Positions 1 to 9,000 are shown, counted from the first letter of the stretch. The stretch is DNA of 64,000 nt from Streptomyces nigrescens (GCA_024349765.1 AP026073.1:1984001-2048000); one strand, 5' to 3'. Notes: generated by a model not told the origin, from the sequence alone. Numbers and translations are program-made.

Positions 1-228
1 GGCGCCGCCGGCCACCGGCTCGCCGTCCGCGAGGAGCAGCAGGAACGTGCCGCCGGGCGGGGCGAACTCCTCCGCCGGGTACTCCAGGCCGAGGTCGACC
101 GGCTTTTGGTAGCGGGTGCTGTATTCGTGGGTCAGCTCGTCCAGCAGCGGGCGGGCGAGCGGATCGCCGACGGTGGTGTGGCGGACCGTCAGCCGGGCGG
201 TCGGCCGCGGCCGGGGCGTGGTGGTCAT
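1..228 (-). CDS. GNAT-family N-acetyltransferase, 5' part only
   Basis: Only the first 76 residues are in the window; the gene continues beyond base 1. The visible N-terminus (beginning MTTTPRPRPTARLTVRHT, then a stretch with LLDELTHEYSTRY and FLLLLADGEPVAGGA) has the layout of a small GNAT acetyltransferase: a first helix, then beta strands with a hydrophobic 'LLLADG-PVAGGA' strand preceding the acetyl-CoA loop, which lies off the edge. The ATG at 228 overlaps the TGA of the upstream monooxygenase by 4 bp (ATGA), so the two are co-transcribed. In the Bacillus ytm-type sulfur operons, acetyltransferases act with luciferase-like monooxygenases on the same imported compound; a similar role here is inference. 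Confidence is limited by the missing C-terminal part. Confidence 0.72.
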   Translation of the reverse strand, partial: MTTTPRPRPTARLTVRHTTVGDPLARPLLDELTHEYSTRYQKPVDLGLEYPAEEFAPPGGTFLLLLADGEPVAGGA

Positions 229-1313
229 CGGGCCGCCTCCACGGCCGGCTCCGGCGTCGCGGCCGGTACGGGCGTCGGCCAGGGCAGCGGGTCGGGGAGC
301 TCGTGGCGCAGCTGCGGCAGCACCTCGGCGGCGGTCAGCCGCAGCACCTCGGCCTTGCGGGCGAACGGCAGCCCGGCGCTGTCCACGGAGAAGAACTGCA
401 GCGCATGGCCGTAGGCCACGTGCTGCGACAGGATCTTGCCGGCGATCCGCGCGGGCGAACCGACCAGTGCCGGACCGTGGTCGGCGGCCTCGTCCAGGGT
501 GCGGAACGGGGTGTTGTTGCCCGGTACGTCGCGCGCGGCGACCGCCGCCTCGTAGTACGGCGCGAACTCCCGGCGGGCGGTGCGGTCGTCGGCCGCCGCG
601 TAGAGCGTGCCGCCCGAGGCGACCAGCGCGGCCGCCGGATCGTGGCCGTAGTCCGCCCAGCGGGCCCGGTAGTGGTCGATCAGCTTGGCGTAAGCGGCCA
701 CCGGCTGGATGACGTTGGCCGCGAAGACCGGATCGCCCCACAGGGCCGCCAGCTCCACCGAACGCTCGCTGGTGGCGCTGCCGTGCCAGACGGTGGGCGG
801 CCGCCGGAACGGGCGGGGCAGCACCGTGGCGTTCTTCAGCGGCGGCCGGAACCGGCCCGACCAGGTGACCTGTTCCTCGCTCCACAGCCGGCGCAGCAGT
901 TCGTAGTTCTCCTCCTGCAGCGCGTACTGGTCGCCCGGATCGCGGTGGAAGAGGTGCCAGGGCTCGGGCGCGTTGCCCTTGCCGATGGTCAGCTCCAGCC
1001 GGCCGCCGGAGAGCTGGTCGACGGTGGCGTAGTCCTCCGCGACGCGTACCGGGTCGAGGGTGGACAGCACGGTGACGGTGGTGAACAGCCGGATCCGGTG
1101 GGTCCGGGCGGCGATCGCGCCCAGCACCGCGGGTGGCGAGCTGGACAGGAACGGCGCCCCGTGCCGCTCTCCGACACCGAAGGCGTCGAACCCCAACTCC
1201 TCGGCCAGTACGGCGAGTTCGACGACCTCGCGGAGCCGGTCGTGTGGGGTGAGGAGGCGTCCGGACAGCGCGTCCGGGACGTTGTCGATCAGAGTCATGA
1301 CGCCGAAGCGCAT
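225..1313 (-). CDS. LLM-class (luciferase-like) flavin-dependent monooxygenase
   Basis: A 362-residue TIM-barrel flavin monooxygenase expected to use FMNH2 supplied by a separate reductase. Visible family features are the N-terminal strand MRFGVMTLID, the GVGERH motif at residues 46-51, the RIRLFTTVTVL strand and the SGGRLELTIGKG loop that binds the flavin phosphate. Length is normal for the family. An AGAAGGG ribosome site precedes the ATG. It ends in a 4-bp overlap with a GNAT gene and is divergent from the ABC-transporter operon starting at 1806. The gene set resembles the Bacillus ytm cluster (YtmO/YtnJ monooxygenases, acetyltransferase, cystine-type ABC transporter), which breaks down S-substituted cysteines; the substrate here is not shown by sequence. 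Confidence 0.88.
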   Translation of the reverse strand: MRFGVMTLIDNVPDALSGRLLTPHDRLREVVELAVLAEELGFDAFGVGERHGAPFLSSSPPAVLGAIAARTHRIRLFTTVTVLSTLDPVRVAEDYATVDQLSGGRLELTIGKGNAPEPWHLFHRDPGDQYALQEENYELLRRLWSEEQVTWSGRFRPPLKNATVLPRPFRRPPTVWHGSATSERSVELAALWGDPVFAANVIQPVAAYAKLIDHYRARWADYGHDPAAALVASGGTLYAAADDRTARREFAPYYEAAVAARDVPGNNTPFRTLDEAADHGPALVGSPARIAGKILSQHVAYGHALQFFSVDSAGLPFARKAEVLRLTAAEVLPQLRHELPDPLPWPTPVPAATPEPAVEAAR

Positions 1314-1805
1314 ACCGCGCCCTTCTGCGAGCGGGACGGAGGGAGGAGAGGAAGGAAAAGGAGAAGGAAAAGGAGAAGGGGCCCCTGGGAGGGGAGGGGG
1401 GACGGCGAAGAAGGTGGAGCGAGGGGAGGGGGCGCCGAAGGAGCGGCGTGGAGTGTGAAGGCGCGCGGCGGAAGAGGAAGGAGAACCGCGGAAGGGGCCC
1501 GGCCTTATCGGCGACGGGCCGCAGGGCAGGGGGTCAGCTCAACAGGACGACGACCACACACGACCGAAGTCGATGTGGTCGCGGGTGACCAGCCGCTGCC
1601 ATGCGTACATGCGAACAAGTGGAACAGGCATCCGTTTCCGCGTCAACCGCCACGTGATCCATGGCTCACAGTGCGGACAGCCTTGACAACCAGGCGTGTT
1701 GACGCCATAGCCTCAAGAGCCGGTCGTGCTGAGGGGCGCGGCCCGCTCGTTCGTGTGAAGGCGCCGGAGCCCGTGCTCGCTCTCGGCATCCACGGAGCCT
1801 TCGCC
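1314..1805. other. Divergent intergenic region with polypurine tract and promoter elements
   Basis: This 492-bp gap separates the minus-strand monooxygenase from the plus-strand ABC operon. Bases about 1341-1480 are an almost pure purine tract on the plus strand, including the unit AAAGGAGAAGG and close variants in tandem (about 1357-1385). An inverted repeat with 8-bp arms CGACCACA (1551-1558) and TGTGGTCG (1574-1581) is a possible operator. A sigma-70-like pair lies further down (see 1683-1711). I see no convincing coding sequence. Confidence 0.6.
1683..1711 (+). promoter_or_regulatory. Candidate sigma-70-type promoter for the ABC-transporter operon
   Basis: A perfect -35 hexamer TTGACA at 1683-1688 is followed after 17 bp by CATAGC (1706-1711), a weak match to the -10 consensus. 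It lies about 95 bp upstream of the permease start at 1806. The -35 match is striking in this GC-rich background, but the -10 is poor, so this is a candidate only. Confidence 0.4.
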
Positions 1806-2687
1806 ATGCCTTTGGTCGACCCCGTTTCCGACACCCTCGACGCCCCGGCCCCACCCGCCGCGGCACCACCCGACGCCCCGGACCCCGCCGCGCTGCGGAT
1901 CGTGCCGCGCCGGCGCACCGGCCGGCGGGCCGCGGCCGCCGTCGTCCTCGCCCTGCTGGCGCTGGCCCTCGTCTCCGTCGTCCGCAACGACGCCTTCCAA
2001 TGGGACGTGGTCGCCGACTACTTCCTCACCACCGCCGTCCTGCGCGGCCTGGGGCTGACGCTCTGGCTGACCGTGGCCGTCATGGTGCTCGGCTTCGCGC
2101 TGGGCACGCTGCTCGCGGCGATGCGGCTGTCGGACAACCCCGTGCTGCGCGGCGTCAGTTGGGGCTACGTCTGGCTCTTCCGGTCGATGCCGATCCTGGT
2201 GCAGCTGCTGTTCTGGTTCAACATCGGGGCGCTCTACCCGACGGTCCTCGGCGTCAAGACCGTCGACCTGCTCGGCCCGGTCGCCATCGCGGTCATCGGG
2301 CTGACCCTGCACGAGGCCGCCTACGCCGCCGAAGTGGTCCGCGGCGGCATCCTCTCGGTCGACAAAGGACAGCTGGAGGCCGCCCAGTCACTGGGGCTGG
2401 GGGCCTGGCGGCGGCTGCGCCGGATCGTGCTGCCGCAGGCCATGCGGGCGATCGTGCCGCCGGCCGGCAACATGCTGATCGGCACCCTCAAGGGCACCTC
2501 CATCGTCAGCGTCATCGCCGTCCAGGACCTGCTGTACTCCGTGCAGCTGGTCTACCACCGCACCTATCAGGTCATCCCGCTGCTGCTGGTCGCCACGCTC
2601 TGGTACATCGTGGTCACCTCCGTGCTCGGCGCCGGCCAGTTCTTCGTCGAGCGGCACTACGCCCGCGGTACGGCCGGTGCGCGGTGA
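1806..2687 (+). CDS. Polar amino-acid-type ABC transporter permease
   Basis: A 293-residue inner-membrane permease of the HisM/TcyL class. A proline/alanine-rich cytoplasmic leader (1-40) is followed by a membrane helix at about 43-60 and a membrane domain with helices near 85-107 and 125-147. The conserved RSMPILVQL segment (about 126-134) and the EAA loop beginning EAAQSLGLGAWRRLRRIVLP (about 191-210), which docks on the ATPase, are intact. The ATG at 1806 was chosen because homology begins there; the frame is open much further upstream without family similarity. It ends in a GTGA overlap with the FAD protein, so translation is coupled. It is the only intact permease in this operon, because the second copy is damaged. 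Confidence 0.9.
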   Translation: MPLVDPVSDTLDAPAPPAAAPPDAPDPAALRIVPRRRTGRRAAAAVVLALLALALVSVVRNDAFQWDVVADYFLTTAVLRGLGLTLWLTVAVMVLGFALGTLLAAMRLSDNPVLRGVSWGYVWLFRSMPILVQLLFWFNIGALYPTVLGVKTVDLLGPVAIAVIGLTLHEAAYAAEVVRGGILSVDKGQLEAAQSLGLGAWRRLRRIVLPQAMRAIVPPAGNMLIGTLKGTSIVSVIAVQDLLYSVQLVYHRTYQVIPLLLVATLWYIVVTSVLGAGQFFVERHYARGTAGAR

Positions 2688-4537
2688 ACGCCTCCCTCGT
2701 CATCGTCGGGGCCGGCCCGCGCGGAACCGGCGTCCTGGAGCGGCTGGCCGCCAACCTCCCCGAGCTGTACGGCGACCGGCCCCTGGACATCCACCTCGTC
2801 GATCCGCACCCGCCCGGTGGCGGCCGCATCTGGCGCCACGACCAGTCGCCGCTGCTGTGGATGAACTCCACGGCCGAGGACGTCACCATGTTCACCGACG
2901 AGACGGTGGAGCAGGCGGGCCCGGTCCGGCCCGGGCCCACGCTCGCCGAATGGACCGGGGCCGACGGGCAGGCGTTCCTGAGCCGGCAGCGGCAGGGCGC
3001 GTATCTGCGCTGGGTGTACGAGCGGTCGGTGGCCGCGCTGCCGCCCACCGTCACCGTCCACGAGCACCGGGGCACCGCCGTACGGGTCTCCGGCTCGCGC
3101 GACGGCCGGCAGCAGGTGTGGCTGGCCGGCTGCCCGGCCCCGCTGCTCGCCGACCTCGTGGTCCTCGCCCTCGGCCACCTCGACGCCGAACTGCCGCCTG
3201 AACAGGCCGAGTTGGCCGAATTCGCGGCCCGGCACGGGCTGACGCACCTGCCGCCCGCCTTCACCGCCGACAGCGATCTGAGCGTCCTCGGGCCCGGTGA
3301 ACCGGTGCTGGTGCGCGGTTTCGGGCTGGCCTTCGTCGACCTGATGGTGCTGCTGACCGAGGGCCGCGGCGGTACGTACACCACCGGCGCCGACGGGCGG
3401 CTGACCTACCGGCCCTCGGGGCGCGAGCCCGTCCTGCACGTCGGTTCGCGGCGCGGCGTCCCGTACCACTCCAAGATCGGCTACCCGCCGAGCGGTGAAC
3501 GGCCGCCGCTGCCGCGGTTCTTCGGGCCCGCCCAGGTGGACGCGCTGCTCGCCCGGCCCGGGAAGGACGGCATCGACTTCCGGCGCGACGTCTGGCCGCT
3601 GATCGACAAGGAGCTGGGCTTCGCCCACTACCACCGGCTGTTCACCGCGCACGCCGACCGCACCCGGATGGCCTGGCCCGACTTCGAGGAGAAGTACGCC
3701 GCCGCCGACCCGGGCAGCGCCGCCCTCCAGGCCCTGGTCGGCGCGGCCGTCCCGGACCCCGCCGACCGGCTCGACCTGCACGCGCTGGACCATCCGCTGG
3801 CCGGCCTGCGCTACCCCGACGCCGAGGCGCTGCAGGAAGGACTGCGCGGCTACATCGAGGCCGACCTCGCCCGCCGCCACGACCCCGCGCACAGCCCCGA
3901 CCTCGCGGTCTTCCTCGCGCTGCTGTCGGTCTACGGCCAGCTGGTCCGGCTCGGCGACCGCGGGCCCTGGTGGCACGGCTTCTTCAGCTACCTCGCCTCC
4001 GGCCCGCCGGGACCGCGGCTGCGCCAGCTGCTCGCGCTCTCCCGGGCCGGTGTGGTGCGCTTCCTCGGCGCGGACACCACCGTCACCGCCGACGAGCGGC
4101 GCGGGGTGTTCCGCGCCGAAAGCCCCAGCGTGCCGGGGGAGTCGGTGACGGCCCGGGCGCTGGTCGAGGCCCGGCTGCCGGAACCGACCGTGGCGCACAC
4201 CCGCGACACCCTGCTGCGTTCCCTGTACGCCGAGGGCGCGGCCGCGACCCCGGCCGGGCTGCTGGCGGTCGACCCCGCCGACGGCCGGATCCTGGACCGC
4301 GCCGGCCTCCCGCACCCGCGCCGGTTCGCCCTCGGCCCGCACACCGACGCCCGGGCCGGCGGTGCGTTCTCCCGGCCCCGGACCAACGCCCCCGCCTTCC
4401 GGCAGAACGACGCCACCGCGCGGGTGCTGCTCGCCTTCCTCCGCGACCGGGCCGCCCGGCCCACCCCCCTCCCCACACCCGTTCCCGCCTCCGGCACCGC
4501 ACCCACCCCCGAGGACACCCATGCCCTTGACCACTGA
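2684..4537 (+). CDS. FAD/NAD(P)-binding oxidoreductase-like protein
   Basis: A 617-residue cytoplasmic protein. The N-terminus (ASLVIVGAGPRGTGVLERLA, glycine motif at residues 9-14) is the Rossmann loop of FAD/NAD(P)-binding proteins of the NAD_binding_9 type. A GGGRIW segment and a later APAFRQNDATARVLLAF region agree with this family, whose members are often found beside siderophore, opine or sulfur-compound loci. The GTG start at 2684 overlaps the permease stop by 4 bp and fits the Rossmann start exactly. It lies between the two permease genes of the operon, which suggests that it works on the transported substrate, but no reaction can be assigned from sequence. The open frame extends upstream through the permease gene in another frame; that part is not coding. 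Confidence 0.85.
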   Translation: MNASLVIVGAGPRGTGVLERLAANLPELYGDRPLDIHLVDPHPPGGGRIWRHDQSPLLWMNSTAEDVTMFTDETVEQAGPVRPGPTLAEWTGADGQAFLSRQRQGAYLRWVYERSVAALPPTVTVHEHRGTAVRVSGSRDGRQQVWLAGCPAPLLADLVVLALGHLDAELPPEQAELAEFAARHGLTHLPPAFTADSDLSVLGPGEPVLVRGFGLAFVDLMVLLTEGRGGTYTTGADGRLTYRPSGREPVLHVGSRRGVPYHSKIGYPPSGERPPLPRFFGPAQVDALLARPGKDGIDFRRDVWPLIDKELGFAHYHRLFTAHADRTRMAWPDFEEKYAAADPGSAALQALVGAAVPDPADRLDLHALDHPLAGLRYPDAEALQEGLRGYIEADLARRHDPAHSPDLAVFLALLSVYGQLVRLGDRGPWWHGFFSYLASGPPGPRLRQLLALSRAGVVRFLGADTTVTADERRGVFRAESPSVPGESVTARALVEARLPEPTVAHTRDTLLRSLYAEGAAATPAGLLAVDPADGRILDRAGLPHPRRFALGPHTDARAGGAFSRPRTNAPAFRQNDATARVLLAFLRDRAARPTPLPTPVPASGTAPTPEDTHALDH

Positions 4538-5188
4538 CCCACCCGCCCGGCTGACCGCCACCGAGCGGGCCGGACCACCGGACGCCGACGATCCGGCCGC
4601 CCTGAAGGTCGTCCCCGTACGCCACCCCTGGCGCTGGGCCGCGATCGCGGTGACCGCCGTGCTGTTCGGGCAGTTCGCGCACGGACTGGTCACCAACCCG
4701 GCGTGGGAATGGCCGGTGTTCGCCCAGTTCTTCACCGCGGAGACGGTCCTCAGGGCCACTTCGACACCATGGGCCTGGTCGGGGCGATGGGCGCGGCGGT
4801 GCTGGGGCTGGCGCTGCACCAGGCCGCGTACGCCGCCGAGATCGTGCGCGGCGGGGTGCTCGCGGTGGACGGCGGACAGCTGGAGGCGGCCGCCGCGCTC
4901 GGCATCCCCCGGCTGCGGCAGCTGCGCCGCATCGTGCTGCCGCAGGCGGCGCGCTCGATCCTGCCCAACGCCACCAACGAGGTCATCTCCCTCTTCAAGG
5001 GCACCTCGATCGTCTCCGTCATGGCGATCGGCGAGCTCTTCTACCAGGTCCAGGTCATCTACGGACGGAACGGCAGGGTCGTGCCCCTGCTGATGGTCGC
5101 CACCGCCTGGTACGTCCTCCTCACCACCGTGCTCTCCGTCCTCCAGCACTACGTGGAACGCCACTTCGCCAAGGGAGCCACCCGATGA
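4521..5188 (+). pseudogene. Second ABC transporter permease, internally deleted and frameshifted
   Basis: The N-terminal part starts at ATG 4521 (MPLTTDPPARLTATERAG...) and matches the first permease (DPAALKVV versus DPAALRIV) as far as FFTAETVLR at about 4754. The next homologous residues, [21 protein letters not shown], are in another frame from about 4751. By comparison with the intact permease about 70 residues (roughly 210 bp plus a frame change) are missing, covering the helices and the RSMP segment before the second half. The C-terminal part keeps the EAA loop ([20 protein letters not shown]) and the ATGA overlap with the ATPase gene. No single frame encodes a working permease. Either the gene has decayed or the sequence is collapsed here; a long-read check would separate the two. 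Confidence 0.85.
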
Positions 5189-5955
5189 GCACGCAGACCG
5201 CGATGGTCGACGTCCGCTCGGTCCACAAGAGCTACGGCCCGCTCCAGGTCCTCAAGGGCGTGGACCTGACCGTCCGGGCCGGCGAGGTCACCGTCGTCCT
5301 CGGCCCGTCCGGCTCCGGCAAGTCCACCCTGCTGCGCACCATCAACCACCTGGAGAAGGTCGACAGCGGCTCGGTGAGCGTGGACGGGTCGCTGGTCGGG
5401 TACCGGCGTTCCGGCAACAAACTCCACGAGCTGCGCGAACGCGAGATCCTCAAGCAGCGCACCGGAATCGGCTTCGTCTTCCAGAACTTCCACCTCTTCC
5501 CGCACCTGACCGTGCTGGCGAACATCACCGAGGCCCCGGTCTCCGCACTGCGCCGCCCGAAGAAGGACGCCGAGGCGGCCGCCCGGGCGCTGCTCGACCG
5601 GGTCGGGCTCGCCGACAAGGCGGACGCCTACCCCAAGCAGCTCTCCGGCGGCCAGCAGCAGCGGGTCGCCATCGCCCGGGCGCTCGCCCTGGAACCGAAG
5701 CTGCTGCTCTTCGACGAGCCGACCTCCGCACTCGACCCGGAGCTGGTCGGCGAGGTCCTCGACGTCATCAAGGACCTGGCGCACCAGGGCACCACCATGG
5801 TCGTCGTCACCCATGAGATCGGCTTCGCCCGCGAGGTCGCCGACACCGTCGTCTTCATGGACGGCGGACGGATCGTCGAACAGGGCCCGCCCGGCCAGGT
5901 CCTCGACCACCCGCGCCACGCGCGCACCACGTCCTTCCTTTCCAAGGTCCTGTGA
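5185..5955 (+). CDS. Polar amino-acid-type ABC transporter ATP-binding protein
   Basis: A 256-residue ATPase of the GlnQ/TcyN class that would drive the adjacent permeases. Walker [10 protein letters not shown] (40-48), Q-loop Gln100, signature LSGGQQQR (153-160), Walker B LLLFDEP (173-179) and the switch histidine in VVVTHE are all present, so the protein itself looks functional. The insertion around residues 70-95 before the Q-loop is usual in this subfamily. The ATG overlaps the permease remnant by 4 bp, and the stop overlaps the GTG of the solute-binding gene by 4 bp. It is intact between two broken genes, which points to recent damage or assembly error rather than ancient decay. Confidence 0.93.
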   Translation: MSTQTAMVDVRSVHKSYGPLQVLKGVDLTVRAGEVTVVLGPSGSGKSTLLRTINHLEKVDSGSVSVDGSLVGYRRSGNKLHELREREILKQRTGIGFVFQNFHLFPHLTVLANITEAPVSALRRPKKDAEAAARALLDRVGLADKADAYPKQLSGGQQQRVAIARALALEPKLLLFDEPTSALDPELVGEVLDVIKDLAHQGTTMVVVTHEIGFAREVADTVVFMDGGRIVEQGPPGQVLDHPRHARTTSFLSKVL

Positions 5956-6247
5956 ACATGAGGAGACATCCGTTGCACCGCCGCACCCGGACCGCCGCCC
6001 TCACCCTCGCCGCCGGCTCCGTGCTGCTCACCGCCTGCGGCGGCGCGGCCGCCGGCAGCGGCGGTGACGCCGGGAACACCGTCACCGGCGCCCACGGCAC
6101 CACCCTCGACATCGGCCCGGACCAGCACCGCGTCCACGGCGTCAAGGACCCGAAGAGCGCCGCGCTGGTGCCCGCCCGGGTGCGCCGGACCGGTCGTCTG
6201 CGGATCGGCGTGGGCGCCGAGTCCAGCCCGCCGCTGAGCTTCTACGC
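5952..6247 (+). pseudogene. ABC transporter solute-binding lipoprotein, N-terminal remnant
   Basis: About 97 residues of an extracytoplasmic binding lipoprotein remain: basic N-terminus, hydrophobic core and lipobox LTAC with Cys29, then RTGRLRIGVGAESSPPLSFYA, the usual first strand of amino-acid-binding proteins of about 300 residues. After the Tyr-Ala codons at about 6243-6247 homology to binding proteins stops, and the sequence continues as a monooxygenase in another frame. The GTG at 5952 overlaps the ATPase stop; an ATG at 5958 is also possible. About two thirds of the protein, including the ligand cleft, is missing, so it cannot bind substrate. Confidence 0.83.
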
Positions 6248-6892
6248 AGCGGCCTCGAAGCCGGCCGGGCCTTCTACGCCGACGTCAAACGCCGGCTCGC
6301 GGCGTACGGCCGGCAGCCGGACCACCTCGCGATCATGCCGGGGGTCACCTTCGTCCTCGGTGACACCGCCGCCGAGGCCCAGGAACGTGCCGCCGAGATC
6401 CGCCGGCAGCAGGTCTCCCCGCAGAACGCGCTGCTCGCGGCGGAACAGATCTGGGGCGTGGACCTCTCCGGGTACGACCCCGACGGCCCGCTGCCGGATG
6501 TCGATCCGGACCCCGGCAGCGAGCTGGCCCAGGGCCGGGTCCGGATCGCCGACCCGAAGGCGATCGCCGACAAGTGGCGGGCGCTGTCCCGGGCCAAGGG
6601 GCTCTCCCTGCGCGAGACGGTGATCGAGACCACCGGGCGGCAGTCCTTCATCGGCACTCCGGAGGACGTCGCGGCGCAGATGGACGCCTTCGTGCAGACC
6701 GACGCGGCCGACGGGTTCATCCTGGTGCCGCATCTGACGCCGGGCGGTCTCGACCCGTTCGTCGACCGGGTGGTACCCCTCCTCCAGGAGCGCGGGGTCT
6801 TCCGCACGGAATACACCGGCACGACGCTGCGCTCCCGCCTGGGGCTGCCGCCGCAGCCCGGCCGCGCCGCAGGAAGGGGACCCACCGCATGA
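6248..6892 (+). pseudogene. NtaA/SnaA/DszA-type flavin monooxygenase, C-terminal remnant
   Basis: From about 6248 the frame encodes SGLEAGRAFYADVKRRLAAYGR and onward to RSRLGLPPQPGR, the C-terminal half of an LLM monooxygenase of the nitrilotriacetate/pristinamycin/dibenzothiophene-sulfone group (normally about 440-460 residues). Features include the PGVTFVLGDTAAEAQERAAEI segment and the GTPEDVAAQMDAFVQTDAADGFIL segment. The N-terminal half with the start and much of the flavin site is absent; its place is taken by the truncated binding-protein gene. The missing DNA (rest of the binding protein plus half of this gene) is probably over 1 kb. The stop overlaps the ATG of the DUF1684 gene by 4 bp, as expected of an originally intact operon. 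Confidence 0.83.
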
Positions 6893-7674
6893 GCACCGAC
6901 GCACACGAGGAGTGGCAGGACTGGCGCGAGCGGCGCCGCGCCGCGCTCACCGGGCCGTACGGCCCGCTCGCCCTGGTCGGCACCCACTGGCCGGCCGACC
7001 ACCCCGACGGTCGGATCGAGGGCCTGCCGGGCCACTGGACCGCGCAGGACGACGCGCTCGTGCTGCGGGCCGGGCCGGACGACGGGCTCACCGTCGACGG
7101 CAAGCCGGCCGCCGGCGAGACCCGGCTCGGCCCGGACGCGGACCCCGGGGCGACGCGGGTGACGTTCGGCGAGCGGCACCTGCTGGTGCTGCGCCGCGAC
7201 GGCCGGTGGGCGGTGCGCGACTTCGACCCGCGGTCCGAGGCCCGCCGGTCGTTCGCCGGGATCGACGTGTACGAGTACGACGAGCGCTGGGTGCGGCCGG
7301 GTTTCTTCCGGCCGTACGCGCAGGGCCGCACGATCCAGGTGCGCAACGCCGACGGGCAGCGGCGGGGCCTCGGGCTGGCCGGGGAGCTCGCCTTCGGCCT
7401 CGACGGGGACGAGCACACCCTGCAGGTCGCGGTCGAGGGCGACGGCTCGCTGTGGGCGGTGCTCGCCGACGCCACCAGCGGCACCGACAGCTACCGCTTC
7501 CGCTTCCTGCGGCCGCCCGCGCCCGCCGAGGACGGCACCGTCACGGTCGACCTCAACCGGATCGTGCTGCCGCCGTGCGCGCTCGCCGACCACTTCCTGT
7601 GCCCCTTCCCGCCGCCCGGCAACACCCTGTCGATCGCGCTGCGCGCGGGGGAGCGGAACCCCACCGTCCGCTGA
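6889..7674 (+). CDS. DUF1684-family protein
   Basis: A 261-residue soluble protein that begins MSTDAHEEWQDWRERRRAAL and contains the family's TRVTFGERHLLVLRRDGRWAVRDFDP region, the EYDERWVRPG segment and a C-terminal half rich in short strands ending LNRIVLPPCALADHFLCPFP. DUF1684 proteins have no established reaction. The ATG at 6889 overlaps the monooxygenase remnant by 4 bp, so it is the last gene of the ABC/monooxygenase operon, and a strong hairpin follows at 7706-7743. Co-location with flavin monooxygenases is the only clue to its role. Confidence 0.85.
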   Translation: MSTDAHEEWQDWRERRRAALTGPYGPLALVGTHWPADHPDGRIEGLPGHWTAQDDALVLRAGPDDGLTVDGKPAAGETRLGPDADPGATRVTFGERHLLVLRRDGRWAVRDFDPRSEARRSFAGIDVYEYDERWVRPGFFRPYAQGRTIQVRNADGQRRGLGLAGELAFGLDGDEHTLQVAVEGDGSLWAVLADATSGTDSYRFRFLRPPAPAEDGTVTVDLNRIVLPPCALADHFLCPFPPPGNTLSIALRAGERNPTVR

Positions 7675-7705
7675 CCCGTCCCCGCATCGACCGAGGGGGT
7701 CACCC

Positions 7706-7743
7706 CGCGCCCCGGCAGCCGTCAACTCCGCTGCCGGGGCGCG
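7706..7743 (+). terminator. Hairpin terminator after the ABC/monooxygenase operon
   Basis: Perfect 13-bp arms (7706-7718 and 7731-7743, CGCGCCCCGGCAG and its complement) with a 12-nt loop, 31 bp after the DUF1684 stop. There is no U-tract, as is common for Streptomyces terminators. Confidence 0.75.
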
Positions 7744-7940
7744 GTGTTGACATGTGCCGGCGGGGTTTCCGGCCGGAGACATGCGTGAAGCCCTCTTGCG
7801 CTTGAGGGGTGGTGCGCCGGAGACTCCCGCTCAGCGCTTGTCAGGGGCACGCAAAAACGAACGTGCGGATTCCGCGTGCCCTTCGGCTGCGCCTCACCGG
7901 GCTGCCCACCGGCGGCCCCCCGATCCCCTCGGAGGAATCA

Positions 7941-8849
7941 GTGAGGAACGAGCGCACCACCCCCCGCAGCGGCGTGGCGAGACGCACCCGGCTGATCGCC
8001 GTGGCGTCCGGACTGGTGGCCGTCGGAGCCATCGCCGTCCCGACCGCCAGCGCCCAGAACCCCGCACCCGCCCAGACGTTCAGCGCGGCCCGGCTCACCG
8101 CGGCCGGTGACGCGGTCCGCGCGGCGGACGTCGCCGGCACCGCCTGGCGGGTCGACCCCGCGACCCACACCCTGGTCGTCACGGCCGACCGCAGCGTCTC
8201 CCGGGCGGAGATCGCGAAGATCCAGCGGGCCGCCGGCGCCAACGCCGGAGCGCTCCGCATCGACCGGACCGCCGGCACCTTCCGCAAGTTCATCGCCGGC
8301 GGCGACGCCATCTACGCACCGAGCTGGCGCTGCTCGCTGGGCTTCAACGTCCGCAGCGGCAGCACCTACTACTTCCTGACGGCCGGTCACTGCACCGAGG
8401 GCAAGCCGCCGTGGTACACCAACTCCTCGGACACCACCAGCATCGGCCCGACGACCGGCACCAGCTTCCCCGGCAACGACTACGGCATCGTGAAGTACAC
8501 CAACACGTCCCTGTCGCACCCGGGCACCGTCGGTAGCCAGGACATCACCAGCGCCGGCACCCCCAGCGTCGGCCAGTCCGTCACCCGCCGCGGTTCCACC
8601 ACCGGCATCCACAGCGGCAAGGTCACCGCCCTGAACGCCACCGTCAACTACGGCGGCGGCGACATCGTCTCCGGACTCATCCAGACCACCGTCTGCGCCG
8701 AACCCGGCGACAGCGGCGGCCCGCTCTACTCCGGAAGCACCGCCCTGGGCCTGACCTCCGGCGGCAGCGGCGACTGCACGTCCGGTGGCACCACGTTCTT
8801 CCAGCCCGTCACCGAGGCGCTCAGCGCGTACGGCGTGAGCGTCTACTGA
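7941..8849 (+). CDS. sprB: Streptogrisin B-like secreted serine protease
   Basis: A 302-residue S1-family endopeptidase precursor that closely follows Streptomyces griseus streptogrisin B as I remember it, including the C-terminal [17 protein letters not shown]. Sec signal peptide (about 1-38, ending ASA), propeptide to about 117, and mature enzyme from Ile118 (IAGGDAIY). Catalytic triad: His150 in TAGHC, Asp180 in NDYGIV, Ser258 in GDSGGP. Cysteines pair as in the family. The start is GTG 7941 behind GGAGGA (7931-7936). The product should be exported, fold with help from its prosegment and self-cleave to degrade extracellular protein. A second streptogrisin-like gene lies 1.5 kb downstream and an SSI-type inhibitor 4 kb downstream. 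Confidence 0.93.
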   Translation: MRNERTTPRSGVARRTRLIAVASGLVAVGAIAVPTASAQNPAPAQTFSAARLTAAGDAVRAADVAGTAWRVDPATHTLVVTADRSVSRAEIAKIQRAAGANAGALRIDRTAGTFRKFIAGGDAIYAPSWRCSLGFNVRSGSTYYFLTAGHCTEGKPPWYTNSSDTTSIGPTTGTSFPGNDYGIVKYTNTSLSHPGTVGSQDITSAGTPSVGQSVTRRGSTTGIHSGKVTALNATVNYGGGDIVSGLIQTTVCAEPGDSGGPLYSGSTALGLTSGGSGDCTSGGTTFFQPVTEALSAYGVSVY

Positions 8850-8859
8850 CCGGCTGACG

Positions 8860-8901
8860 CCGGCCGGGCCCCCGTCAGCCGGCGGACGGGGGCCCGGCCG
8901 G
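8860..8901 (+). terminator. Strong hairpin terminator after the sprB-like gene
   Basis: Perfect 17-bp arms (8860-8876 and 8885-8901) with an 8-nt loop start 10 bp after the stop codon. There is no U-tract. Confidence 0.8.
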
Positions 8902-9000
8902 TACCCCCGCCCCCGCGCCTCGACCGGCTTCCGGGACCGGGCATACCATGGAAAAGCAGCCCGAACACGGACGGTATACGGCACACCTCAGGGGGCCGTG

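Noticed and set aside
2657-5164. An 835-codon open frame on the minus strand
   Set aside because: Antisense to the FAD protein and permease remnant; product is Gly/Val/Glu low-complexity.
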